Under the pieces are notes generated by a model that searched no databases, was not told where the DNA came from, and saw nothing but the letters and a program-made list of their open reading frames with translations. Shown one piece after another: positions 54,078 to 64,000 of a stretch of DNA of 64,000 nt. The position numbers were made by a program, and so were the translations under genes. The stretch is from NCBI RefSeq assembly GCF_028009165.1, contig NC_079245.1, positions 868,001-932,000 on the forward strand, written 5' to 3'. The number at the start of each line of letters is the position of its first letter. The first letter of the stretch is position 1. The DNA comes from Akanthomyces muscarius. Lineage: Eukaryota > Ascomycota > Sordariomycetes > Hypocreales > Cordycipitaceae.

Positions 54078-56184
54078 AGTACTGGGGTGGGTTGACCGTT
54101 CGGAATGGAGGGGAGTGATAGCGTCGTTTTCTGTTCCTGCGCAAAATATTAGCAACTCTCCAACAAGAAATCGGGCTCAGGTAGTCAAATCTCACTGAAT
54201 TGGTCGAAACAAAGTTGTGTTCGGTGTTGAATCCAGCATCCTCTTCGGACAGAGGTGCGTTTTTATAGCTGGATGGCTTCTCAGGGCTACCATAATGCAG
54301 GCTGGTAACGAGTTGTGACAGTCCACTGCGCTCTATTCTTTTTTTAAAAATAAAATAAACAAAATACATGCATTCTTTTTTTAATCGATTTTTTATTATA
54401 TTCTCAATTGCCTGTGGCGAGAAAGTGTGGCAGTCCAGGCCACTCCCGCCCACACGCCCCATCCTTCCCGTGCTTCCCTGACGAGGGTCGTGTGGCGCAT
54501 TGTACTGAGTAAGGGTGCCCAATGTAGAGATACATTGCCAGCCATCTGCCAACTTGGGACTCGTGGATTTTCTTTGCTCTGTTTAATTTGCGCACCGGCC
54601 CTGGTTTGTGCAGAACGCTCTGACCCCATGCCCTGCATGCACGCCAATTGCTGTGCCGAATTCGTGCTCTGCCTCGCGTCCAGATGATGCTGGATCTCTC
54701 CGATATCTAAAAATACGTCTTTTAAGAGCTAGATTGCCTATCGGCCTTGCCATTATCGCGCGTCGTAGTAGCGCAAGTAGTTGGTCTCTCGTTGTGTCCG
54801 CAGTGCCTAGACGATGAGCGCGAGAAGCAAAGCACGACAGAGCAGGGCAAGAAGCATGCGGTATATTCGTGAACCAGTAAATGCTTTGTTATTTCACCAG
54901 TAAATCGGCCGATCTGCGTCGTCTTGGCCAAGAAGGAAGAAGTGCTATGGGCCGCGGCGCTCCAGGCTCTGTTGCCTTGGCACTCAACGCTCTCCAGCTA
55001 CACACTTGCGGCGTCTTCCCGAGCCGTACTATCGGCAGAAAGCCCATTGGCAGACTCGAAAACTCTTGGACATGGCATGGCCTGGGCCGTTTTTTTCAAA
55101 CCCCACTGGCGACGGCGTGCATCAGCCCTAACAGCAGCATAAAGTGAAAGTCCTAGCGCCTTGTAATATTGTCTGGAGGAGCTCAGGGCATTCTAAGCTA
55201 TAGGGATAGACCGTGAGCAGAAAAGAGCGTCATGTCTTACCAGCAACATGTGGAAATCGGGCATCACCACCAGCATAGCCAGGTCCTGGTGTGCGCAGCG
55301 ATGATGAGATTGGGCCCGTCGCTCTGAGCAGCCAAAGGAGGCAGCGATCTCCCTTCAATAAAATGGTGATCCAGAACCGGAGGCGAAGAGGCTAAGAGGC
55401 GAAGACGAATAAGAGCTGATGACCAAAGCGCGGGTGCAGCTGCGAGATGATGAGACGAAGTGATGCGACGAGGTTGCGAGGGGGGGTAGAGGAGGTATTG
55501 GGTGCCAGATCAAGCCATCACCACAGAAACGCTTTCCTTCTTCTTTCCCCTATTCTCATTTCGGAACGCCATGCATTTGTTTTTCTTTTTCTTTTTTTTT
55601 TTTTTTTTGCCCGTGCTGTCGTTTTTTGCCATGATTTGCCTCGCTGCAATAAAGACGAGGCTGGCACACCCCGGCTTCCTCCCGGGCAGGGCAAGTCTTT
55701 TCTTTCTGCCACAGTAAATTGCGTTTCCAGTTTTATGTCATTCCTGGCCTATGGGAAAAGCTTATCACGGCGGCCGGAAATTGGCGCGTCAGTGTCTCAG
55801 AACAGGCGTGCGACGTGCAAGCAGAAGAAATCCAGGCAGCCACGAATTGGGATTGGTCAATGTGCCGTCACCCTATTCATTTGCAAGTCTTTGCTCTGAT
55901 TCGCGTCACCCAGTTTTCCGCCCTCCGCCCGAGGTCATGACCAATGACGTTGAACCATTCTTGTATACCATGGCGCCTCATTTTCTACGGCCATCGCTAC
56001 GTTGGCGACTTGAATCGAGGACTAGTAGCGGGTGTCATGTGTACCTCACATTATAGCTAAGTCGCTAGCATATTTCGGTCTGATTGATTTTCAAATGTAT
56101 TTGAATTTTGCAATTTATGTTTTCCTCCTTTTACTCAACAAAAAAAATTAAAACTAGTACAGACGGAGTTGCTTTGAAAGACAT
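54078..56184. other. Gene-poor stretch
   Basis: About 2.1 kb without a supported gene. Short frames at 54427-54687, 54881-55147 and 55447-55940 lack any recognisable feature. A T-rich tract lies at about 55577-55608. Sequence next to 56185 is AT-rich, consistent with the 3' UTR of paralogue B. Confidence 0.45.
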
Positions 56185-58426
56185 TCAGGACTCGGCTCTG
56201 CCCTCATTGACATCATCGTCTCGCAGCTCCTCGATTCGCAGCTGGAAGATAAGCTTGCCGTGATTTTCTGCCTTCCAATTTTCCATTACCTCCTCAACGT
56301 CCAGTTGGACATGTCGGAGCTGATCCTCATCGCCGTCTCCCACTTCCCAATCGGTCCGTTGGCCTTCACCGACAAAGACAATCTTGAAGCCTCGAAAGTC
56401 AGCGCTTAGCTGAAACGGCATCTCTTCCTTCATCTTTGCCATTGTCAGACTCAGAAAGGACTCTGTTGGCGTCCATGGCTCGCGGCGTGATTTCGGCCCG
56501 TATATTACATAGAGGCCCAGCTGAGATCTGACTGGTATCTGAAGTGATGGTCCAGCAGGTGGCTGTGTTGGCTCCCCCGTCGTAGTCTCTTTCTCCTCCC
56601 GTGCAGATTCGGGGTCCTTAGCCAAATCTTGCTCCGGAAACGTCTGTGCAATGGAACGTTGAGGGGTCACACGGGCCGAAAGAAGCTCGGGACTCAATGT
56701 GCTGATGTGCGTTGCACTTTTGCTATCAAAAAGACCATTGGTAGTTTCTGCGACAGAATAACCACCATCCCACCCGTCGTGTTCCGTCTCTGAGATTGGG
56801 GGACTTGTGTTGCGTGCTGGGGGAGAGCTCTGCGGTTCGATATCTGAACACACCGTCACGGGAGCTTCTGTCTCCCGTGTTCTTCGCTCTAGATCCTCTG
56901 CAGTCTGGGCTCGCCACGCTTCGGATGTTCCAGAATGATGAAATGTGTTGGTGCGGCTGAACAAATACGTATCGATGCCTGAGATTGCTGCACTGGTAGC
57001 GTCATTCGTCATCGAGGCGACCTGTTCTTCTCTTGATTCAACTGCCTGAGGCCCTGCCGGTGCCGGCGCTAGGGACGGAACTGGGGCAAATGACGCTGCA
57101 GTACCAAACTCGGCGTCAAATACCATACTTGTTGCAGCAGCCTCGGTAGGATCTGACCCAGAGGCTAGCATGCTGCTCGGTATTGTGCTTGGAGTGGCCA
57201 TCAGTGCTGCGTTTGGTGCACCCTGTATGGCTTCTAACACTGCTCCCTCTTCCGTGTTTCCAGTGACGGCTTCAACCACCTTCACAGTTGAACGTTTTGT
57301 GAGATCTTCGTCAGAAAAGCTCAGTTTGCTGTAGATCTGACGTTTTGCTCGACTCGATTTTCGCTGGGGCATCCGCTTCGTTTGGTAGGTCAAACCCCGG
57401 AGATGTGTCTTGCCCTTGGACTTTTTGCGCGAGTGCTGCGTAGCTGCCGTCGGTGTACGTCTTCCTCGATGAGCCCCGGTGGATGTCCGTGCCGCCGTGG
57501 CTGGCTCCGATTGCGTCACTCTCAACCTGCTGGATGCTTCTTGGGCAGAGTTTCGCGGGTCCTGCTTGGTCCGTGTTAAACGCGTACAAGACAGCAAGAT
57601 CAGGTTGGGGTTACAGAGGTGTGTTTCTTACAGAATGTTCCGTGGGACTCGGCATTTTGCAAAAGTCCGATCTCTGCACTCCCTCCACGGGAGATTCATT
57701 GGTAGGCCGGGTCATCGGGAAGGAGACATGCCCTGTGGAAGCACTTGTCTCGCTCAACACGGGGAAACGGTCCGGATCGCTCGAGCTGCTTGCCGCGGGT
57801 TGCTGACTTTCACTGGCATTTTCTGGACTCTCCAGAGAGAACATGGCTTGGTGATAAGTACGGTCGATGTTGATGCGGTTGCCGACATGGAAACCCCACG
57901 CGGCAGGCTGGTGTGCATTCGTAGACTGGTCCCTGCATGCAGGCAGAGCTTGAATCGGATCATCATCAGGGCTTCCCTTCCATCGTGTGTTGACACGAGC
58001 TTGATGATTTAATTTGAGAACTAATAGTTGCATCGTCATCGTTATGCTGTCACAGTTTGTGTTAGCATGTCGTCGTCCTCCCGAATCAAATAGCACGGTA
58101 AGTGAGGGTTCATACTGCTGCTTATTGGTACTGTATCGTAGCGTATTTGCGTTCCTATGGTCAGGACTGTCTGGCCACCAATAATCGCCGTTCCCTTCCG
58201 AGTTCAGAAAGAGCTCGACCATTGTTTCAACAGCATCGACATGGTCCCTGCAGGTTCGATCGTAAAAGTGCTTCCCTGCAACACCGTTTTCGTCAATGTA
58301 TTGCCTAATAAAGAGGCGACAAACATCATAAAAGGACTTGCAACGCTCCAGAGTTTTGTCATGGTAGTCGAGTCGCTTGCGCAACTCCCCGACGAGGGGC
58401 AGTCTAGTGCTGTTGCTCCACGACAT
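56185..58426 (-). CDS. Unrecognised protein, paralogue B of a local two-member family
   Basis: Exons 58426-58116, 58046-57632 and 57561-56185 give 700 residues. Splice positions match paralogue A: intron 1 interrupts the same NKQ(Q/H) region (QKQ in A) and ends CAG before CATAACG in both; intron 2 joins TEHS to DPRNSAQEA. The N-terminal block (residues 8-104: LPLVGELRKRLDYHDKTLER; YWWPDSPDHRNANTLRYST) and the C-terminal block (SADFRGFKIVFVG; FQLRIEELRD) align with A without large gaps. A basic block near residues 275-320 (TAATQHSRKKSKGK; MPQRKSSRAKR) is also shared. The middle is disordered and barely alignable. Intron 1 (69 bases) is in frame and stop-free. No known domain recognised. Confidence 0.75.
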
Positions 58427-60477
58427 GTTGTTATTGGCTCGCGCCGGTACTCAAAAGAAAGGCAGAGGAAAAGCTTGGTAGATGACGGCGGGGGATTAAA
58501 TGGAAAATATTTGGGAGTTCGGGAAGCCATCCAAAAAAAATTCAGAGGACCGGATGCAAACATAGCGCGAGCCGGTGGGCGGCCGGGAACTGAGCTGGTA
58601 GCAATGCGGCGTCTTACCGCGTTGAGCGGTCAGACATTATTGATTATTTCCTTTCTTTTCCATCCTTTTCCATTCTTAAGATACGAAGCAGCAAGGCAAA
58701 AACTAAAAGTAAGTATAAAAACAGGGGGGTAGGGCTCTTGTACCGGTACACATGGTCAAAGTCCCATGTCTGTGGCGTAGAAAAGCTGCAGCCCCCACTC
58801 ACACCAATGCAGGTGTGACAATTTGGGTCTGACGGTCGGGAGGTAGATACCTGGGAGGAGGTGAAATGAGACGAACTGCGCTCAGTCCCCGAGTGCGGTG
58901 TGAAAAATCTGCGTTGTTTTTTTCCTGCTCCCCCCTGCTATGCCGCTGGTACACAAACGCAGTCTGACTTTCGCTCCCCCGGCTCGGCTACGTTTCCATC
59001 CCAATATTGGCGTTCCTTCGCATTCGTATAGTTCTTGTTTTTCCTTGGCGACTCTGACTCTTCCAAACCTGATTTGATGGCAAACCACAGTTCGATGCTC
59101 TGAGATAGTTGATCGGTTCTGATGGCTAGCTTTAGAAAGCCAGCTTAGGTTGTTATAGTGTTGGCCGCGGGGCATTGCTAAGCTTTGCGGCACCCTAATT
59201 ATGATGAAACCGTAAACCTTCTCTTATCACGTTGCTTCAGGAAACGAGACACTGCTCTTTCGGCAAGCTGCATGGACGCGGTGATACAGATTGCCGTTCG
59301 ACGTGACGGCCACGATCCTTTCCTAGAGCAAAACGGTCAAGGCCAGCTTTGCCGTCGCAACGCGCCCAAAGGTTCCGGGGACAAACATCCACGAAAATAG
59401 CTTCCGTAGTACTCTTCGAACTGTAAAGTCGAATTTCGAGAGTCTGAAGCGCAAATAATTTAGTTGCGCCTAAAGTCGCCCTCATATGTCGCAATTTACC
59501 TGTAGAAGATACTAGTGCCGATTGCCAATGATCGTCGATGGCTATCGTGGAGTATGCGCTCGGATGCTCATCCGCGCGGGCACTAAAAAGAAAGGACGCC
59601 AGTGGCTTGCTGTTAGTTATTATAATAAGAGAATAACTACAACGAGGGTCGGGAAGAAGAGAAACTAGAAAGGAATGGAATTATAGTATAATTAATAGTA
59701 AAGAACTATATCAAGATTAACGAAATGAGAAGCCGCTGCTTCTGCCTCAGCGGCGTGTTGTTTTAGCACCCCCTTGCCGTCCTTTCGGCCCGCATCAGCG
59801 GTAACTAGCCACGGTCTCGGCGCGATTTGTTCTGTCCCATTTCCTGCCCTTCATTGGCTTCGCAAAACAAGTCTTGTTTAACTATACTCTTCTTATGGTG
59901 CCGATGCCCGAACCTTGACCGCGAACACAGAGTAGTACGAGGTGAGACGGAAGCCGACAGGACGAGACAATCTAACTAGCCCATGCAGCGGGGATTTCTT
60001 CCAAGATAGGCAAAGGTGATCGTCAAAGCGGAGCGCTGGGCAACTACGCTCCCGAACATCAATACACCAGACGAAAACAGCTTGCCGACTGGCACTATTT
60101 GAGCACAGGAATATTTCCCCTTTTCGCCAAGTATTTACGAGACTGTATTGGCGGTTCGAAGCGATGGCGGGAAAATAGACCGATCTGTTGCAAAATAAAT
60201 TAAGGGGCCAAACGGACAAGACTACGCAGTCTTACCAGTTTTCACGTCTGCCGTGGACTGATTCTCCTTCCTTTTTAATTTTTTCGGTAGCCTCCATCAA
60301 GAGATTTGATAACTTATTATGATATACCCACTACCTATTCAGCTTATAGGCCCTTACATAGCTGTCAAAAACATTAAAAATTTATTTATCATTTTATTTT
60401 ACGTCAGCTTATTTATAATCTAAACTATGACTGATGTTTTCTAATAGTGTCTCTTTTAGCTCTAATGCTTTAGTAGG
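58427..60477. other. Gene-poor, partly AT-rich stretch
   Basis: About 2 kb. The left end holds the promoter of paralogue B. At 59610-59730 the sequence turns AT- and purine-rich, and 60270-60475 is strongly AT-rich. These patches look like decayed repeat material, but I cannot name an element. No gene supported. Confidence 0.45.
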
Positions 60478-62382
60478 TTACAGTGAAGAGCGGCAGTCAA
60501 AACAGCCATCCTGCCTCTCCCATTTGTCGACGACGTGAGCCCTGTCAAGGCAGGCCATTCCGTCATCGATACAACGGGCGCATATCATAAACTCATCGCC
60601 CTTGCAGGCTATGCAATGAGCAGCCGTCTTGCAATCATCAACGCACATAATACAGACGTCGCAAAATCCGCGGTTTTGTGAAAACATGCTACTTTCGTTC
60701 GGGCCGCTGTAGAGAGTGTCCAATGGAACGCGAATGTCATTCTGCAGGACCGCGTCCTCAAAAGCCCTGTTCAGTTCCGTTCCGCCAAATCTAGACGCCC
60801 ACCAATACGGAGTCCGTCCGAATATGTCTTTGGCTTTGATCAAATGAGGGTCACGCTGAAGCAGAAACTGCGCCGCAAAACGGTGGTTGTTTCTCGCGGC
60901 GGCAAAAATGGGCGACGCGTCATAAATATCTTTTGCATCAATAGCCGCACCATATTCAAGCAGCTTCTTAACAGCCTTGATCTTGCCTGCCCTGGCGGCC
61001 AAGAAGAGCGGTGTGCGTCCAGTGTGATCCCGAGCATCAATTTCGACACCCGGAGTACCCAAGAGGAACTCAATCATACCTATGAGACCGTTGCTTGCGG
61101 CAGCGTGTAATGCCGTCAAACCGGTGCGATCTGAGCCCTTGGAAGCACTTCGTCCATGCTCCATGAGTAGTTTGACGACGTCTAGGTTGCCCCCTGCAGA
61201 GGCATCGTGCATAGGAGACCATCGGCTAGCATCATCCCGGGCCACGCAACAGCCTTCTTCCTCGAGGAGACGCCTGGCAACTTCAAGATGCCCGCCATTT
61301 GACGCCGCTTGGAGCGCAGTCCACCCCATGCGGGTCACCTTGGCAGCATTCGCGCCTTTGCCCAAAAGTAACTTGACAATGTCAACATGCCCGTCGAGAG
61401 ATGCAGTCAAGAGAGGCGGACTATCCCACTTGTCTGTTGCTTCTATGTCAGCGCCATGCTCGATTAGAAGCGCGGCGATTTCAAGGTGCCCTAGCTCCGC
61501 TGCCACACAGAGAGGAGGCTTCTCATCATCCGGCTCGCGCACCTCGTCAACCTTGGCTCCTCCTGCTAAGAGTGCCTCCACAGCTTGAATTTGACCTGAA
61601 TCTATTGCCAGCAGCAGCGGCGTATAGTCGAAGTAGTCCCGGGAAGACATGTTGGCACCAGCTTTCAGAAGCGTCTCCAAAGTCTCAGTATTGCCACACT
61701 CTGCGGCTAAATGCAACGGCGTGCGAGAGCGCTCGCCTCCTGTGAGCGCGTCAACATCGAGTCCATGGTCGAGAAAGGCGCTGACCACTGGCGAAGACCC
61801 TTCCTCAGCCGCAGTGTGCAATGGTGTGTGTCCGTGCTCATCTTCAGCTGATGTATCTGCGCCTCGGTCGAGCAGAAACTTGACAACGTCAACATGGCCG
61901 TTGGCAGCTGCTCGGTGAAGAGCGGTCGCTCCCCTAGACCTGGCTTGCAAAGCAGCCCCATTCTCTATGAGATATTTGACTGTGGAAAGGTGGCCAGCCC
62001 CAGAGGCACAGCCAAGCAAAGTCTCGCGGGAGGAGTCTCTCTTATTGATGTTCCAACCATCTGGGAGATGGAGAAATAGCTGCTGGAGACAGTCTTGGCG
62101 CCCAAGCTCTGCAGCTAATGAAATGACGTCCCGGTCGTGAACACATGTTCCCCGAGTCAACGCGCGTTGGATTGCGTCAGGCCGATTGTTCTCAACAGCC
62201 CAGTATAGCACTGTCCCCCTATTGCAACGCACGTTGAACCGGTACAGCGTGGAGTTGAACGCGGTAAATAACTGCCGGTTAGTCACCACAACGGCTGCGA
62301 TGTCGCACTCCTCTTCCAGGCACGACACAATTCTGTCAAGGAGCTCATTGGGCAAATCGAGAAGGTGCATGTTTGCTTCCAC
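60478..62382 (-). CDS. F-box, ankyrin-repeat and C-terminal cysteine-rich protein
   Basis: Intronless gene of 634 residues. An F-box-like segment opens the protein (LLDLPNELLDRIVSCLEEEC), suggesting SCF ubiquitin-ligase association. From about residue 57 to 530 there are at least a dozen ankyrin repeats, for example GATALHRAAANGHVDVVKFL, GHTPLHTAAEEGSSPVVSAF and GRTPLFLAARAGKIKAVKKL. The C-terminal 60 residues contain paired cysteines and histidines (CDVCIMCVDDC, HCIACKGDEFMICARC, CLDRAH), resembling a ZZ-like zinc finger. Repeats are well kept with no stops, so it is an intact gene. Such proteins are abundant and variable in ascomycetes. Met5 is an alternative start. Target unknown. Confidence 0.88.
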   Translation of the reverse strand: MEANMHLLDLPNELLDRIVSCLEEECDIAAVVVTNRQLFTAFNSTLYRFNVRCNRGTVLYWAVENNRPDAIQRALTRGTCVHDRDVISLAAELGRQDCLQQLFLHLPDGWNINKRDSSRETLLGCASGAGHLSTVKYLIENGAALQARSRGATALHRAAANGHVDVVKFLLDRGADTSAEDEHGHTPLHTAAEEGSSPVVSAFLDHGLDVDALTGGERSRTPLHLAAECGNTETLETLLKAGANMSSRDYFDYTPLLLAIDSGQIQAVEALLAGGAKVDEVREPDDEKPPLCVAAELGHLEIAALLIEHGADIEATDKWDSPPLLTASLDGHVDIVKLLLGKGANAAKVTRMGWTALQAASNGGHLEVARRLLEEEGCCVARDDASRWSPMHDASAGGNLDVVKLLMEHGRSASKGSDRTGLTALHAAASNGLIGMIEFLLGTPGVEIDARDHTGRTPLFLAARAGKIKAVKKLLEYGAAIDAKDIYDASPIFAAARNNHRFAAQFLLQRDPHLIKAKDIFGRTPYWWASRFGGTELNRAFEDAVLQNDIRVPLDTLYSGPNESSMFSQNRGFCDVCIMCVDDCKTAAHCIACKGDEFMICARCIDDGMACLDRAHVVDKWERQDGCFDCRSSL

Positions 62383-63689
62383 GCTGTTGCGAGTTCAGAA
62401 GTAGAACTAGGGACGACGAGAATGGCTTTGCCGAGCTCAGCTGAGCTCAACTTGATCCGCTGCTAAAGTCCCAGTTTTTAACTACATCTAATGAAACGTG
62501 ATTGGTTGAGTGCAGCATGTGCTGGAGGCGGAATGGCTGTGGAGGCCCTAAAAAGGTTAAAATAGACACCCTAGTTAATCCACACGCAAATTGCCTATAC
62601 GAATAGAAGGAGGTACCCTGTTAGACCACAGTTTTTCTTCCTAGTTATAATCATGCGGTGACATCAGGTTGCCTTTCTTTCCATTTCTCTGGCTGCCAAT
62701 AACCTGCGCACACGTGCGTGCATTGCTGCCGCTGATAGTAAGCTCAGTACACATTCATGTGACAGCATCCGCTTGGTAAATCGGTTTGGGCTAGCAGCAA
62801 GGCATTGGACGCATGAGTGGAGTGCCCGCTTCTAGCATGTTGATTTCGTAACCCTTGAAGTCCAATTCCTCTCTAATACGTGGTATATAAATACATGTTT
62901 AGTCGGGCATCTAACGCCTTGGTCATTGTGGACCAGCGACCGGCCGCGCGGCTTCCAGCATTCAGCTTTGAGTCAAGTGGTAAAGGCATGTCACAGACCC
63001 CAGAATGCGGAGTTTATGCGGATCTAGCTTCGGCCATCCCATAGCAGCCTGCGTGGGGTAATCAGCCCATATTCAGGAAAGACGGCCATCGCCTAAACCA
63101 CAGGAACGAATTAATCATGAGTGCGGTTTTCCACCCACTGGGGTAGTCAGTCGACATCGAGTTGCTGGGAAAGCCCCGGCTTCTCATCCGTCTGCTGAGC
63201 AGCCGCCGCCGCCGACAGCCGCATGTAGTTTAAAGCCGGGACATTATGCTGTAATAAGTGCTGTATATATGCAAGGCCTTCACGCTCGTCCTGAAGACTC
63301 TAATTCCCAAAGTTGTCCCCGCGGACCCAGCTCGATCCGTGAGCAACGCCGCCTCCTTGGTTATCCAGTCGCTTATCTTGCACTATCAGCCCAGGACATT
63401 TGCGACTTACTGGCTATGAGCCTTTGCCCAGCTTTGCACCATACTACCTTATCATCATTAATGGTGGGACCTTTAACCTACTCGTAAAGCGCCGCTTCCT
63501 TTATGAGTGCAGAAGGCAGAAGACATTGTCCGAGCCCTATGTAATGAACACAGAAGCAGGAAAAAGCTACTAGGATTGTGCTAAGGATACCACATAATAC
63601 AGATCGCACTAGGTGGGGAAGTTTGACTTGACTTGACTTGACTATTACGTCCGTCGGCGCCCTAGTGTAGGCTTTTAGACGTGCTATCA
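62383..63689. other. Intergenic region without supported gene
   Basis: About 1.3 kb upstream of the ankyrin gene. Only short open frames (for example 63269-63487) with no recognisable content. A pentanucleotide microsatellite occurs at 63623-63643. Confidence 0.45.
63623..63643. repeat. TTGAC microsatellite
   Basis: Four tandem copies of the pentamer TTGAC, immediately before the AT-rich tail. Confidence 0.85.
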
Positions 63690-64000
63690 AGCCTTCTACG
63701 GATTAATGTATAGTTGTACCCGCTAAGTGGGCCCCTAATAGAACGCGTGCCGCGCCTATATTCTTACTAGTTGCCCCTAGAATACTCTTCTTACTATTAT
63801 CCTCTAACTATAGTAGTTTCGCGCCTAATAGCATATATCTATCTAAATCGATACCTATTAGTAGGATTATGATAATACTAGTGTTATGCGCCTATAGTTG
63901 CCGCTACGGGTGCGTTATACTAATAACTTTTATCTCCTAGTCTTTATATAGGGACTAGTAGGAGCCCTGCTATTAGTAGTATATATTACTAAATATAAAG
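63690..64000. repeat. AT-rich, CpA-depleted sequence with RIP signature
   Basis: From about 63690 to the window end TpA is extremely frequent while CpA is nearly absent on the plus strand (I count one CpA after 63720). CpG is retained (for example CGCGCC, TCGCGCC, GCGCC). TpG is also low. This is the pattern left by RIP, which converts CpA to TpA in duplicated DNA. It is probably the edge of a dead transposable element that continues outside the window. Confidence 0.7.

Noticed and set aside
49297..59960. Short similarity (AGTAGTACGAG and following bases) between 49297 and 59931, suggesting that the duplication around the paralogues extends 4 kb
   Set aside because: Similarity fades after about 40 bases and the flanks do not align by eye; a computed dot plot is needed before claiming a segmental duplication.
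1..64000. tRNA, 5S rRNA, CRISPR arrays
   Set aside because: I scanned for T-loop and 5S-like motifs and regular spacer arrays and found nothing convincing; CRISPR is not expected in a fungal nucleus.

Overview
The window is nuclear DNA from a filamentous ascomycete, most likely a Sordariomycete and possibly Hypocreales (that placement is inference). The reasons are short GT-AG introns of about 50-110 bp with CTAAC-like branch points, GC-rich coding sequence, two Zn2Cys6 regulators, a Pmt2-class mannosyltransferase, Rrn6, Spc25, Coa1 and MOZART1 orthologues, and an AT-rich tail at the right edge with the CpA-depleted look of repeat-induced point mutation (RIP). Most gene models below are spliced. 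I rebuilt them from splice sites and reading frame, and each joined CDS is a multiple of three.

Left part (1 to about 10 kb) looks like a small catabolic neighbourhood. It holds a Zn2Cys6 regulator cut by the window edge, a fumarylacetoacetate-hydrolase-family enzyme, a class II aldolase/adducin-domain protein, a D-amino-acid oxidase and a DUF2855 protein. An orphan acidic protein, a second Zn2Cys6 factor and a choline-transporter-like membrane protein follow (9.8-16.4 kb). Next comes a polyol-dehydrogenase-like SDR, a bHLH factor and a transaldolase (18.4-22.1 kb), whose promoters share CTGTACAG palindromes.

The middle (22.9-40.2 kb) is dense in conserved housekeeping genes: a Rab4-type GTPase, Pmt2, a CHY/RING zinc-finger protein, MOZART1, Spc25, Rrn6, a PITH-domain protein, a YrdC-domain protein, mitochondrial uL3 and Coa1. 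MOZART1 is a 76-residue, three-exon gene that is easy to miss.

The right part (40.2-64 kb) changes character abruptly. It is gene-poor and contains an 18-bp minisatellite, a tandem direct repeat, a decayed copy of the 5' end of coa1, and AT-rich RIP-like sequence. It also carries two diverged paralogues of an unrecognised nuclear-looking protein (45.8-48.1 and 56.2-58.4 kb) with conserved exon structure, conserved ends and a fast-diverging Ala/Pro/Ser/Glu-rich middle. Between and beside them lie a small predicted membrane protein, an acidic Ala-rich orphan and an F-box/ankyrin/cysteine-rich protein. This accessory segment, and especially the paralogue pair, is the best candidate for undescribed biology.
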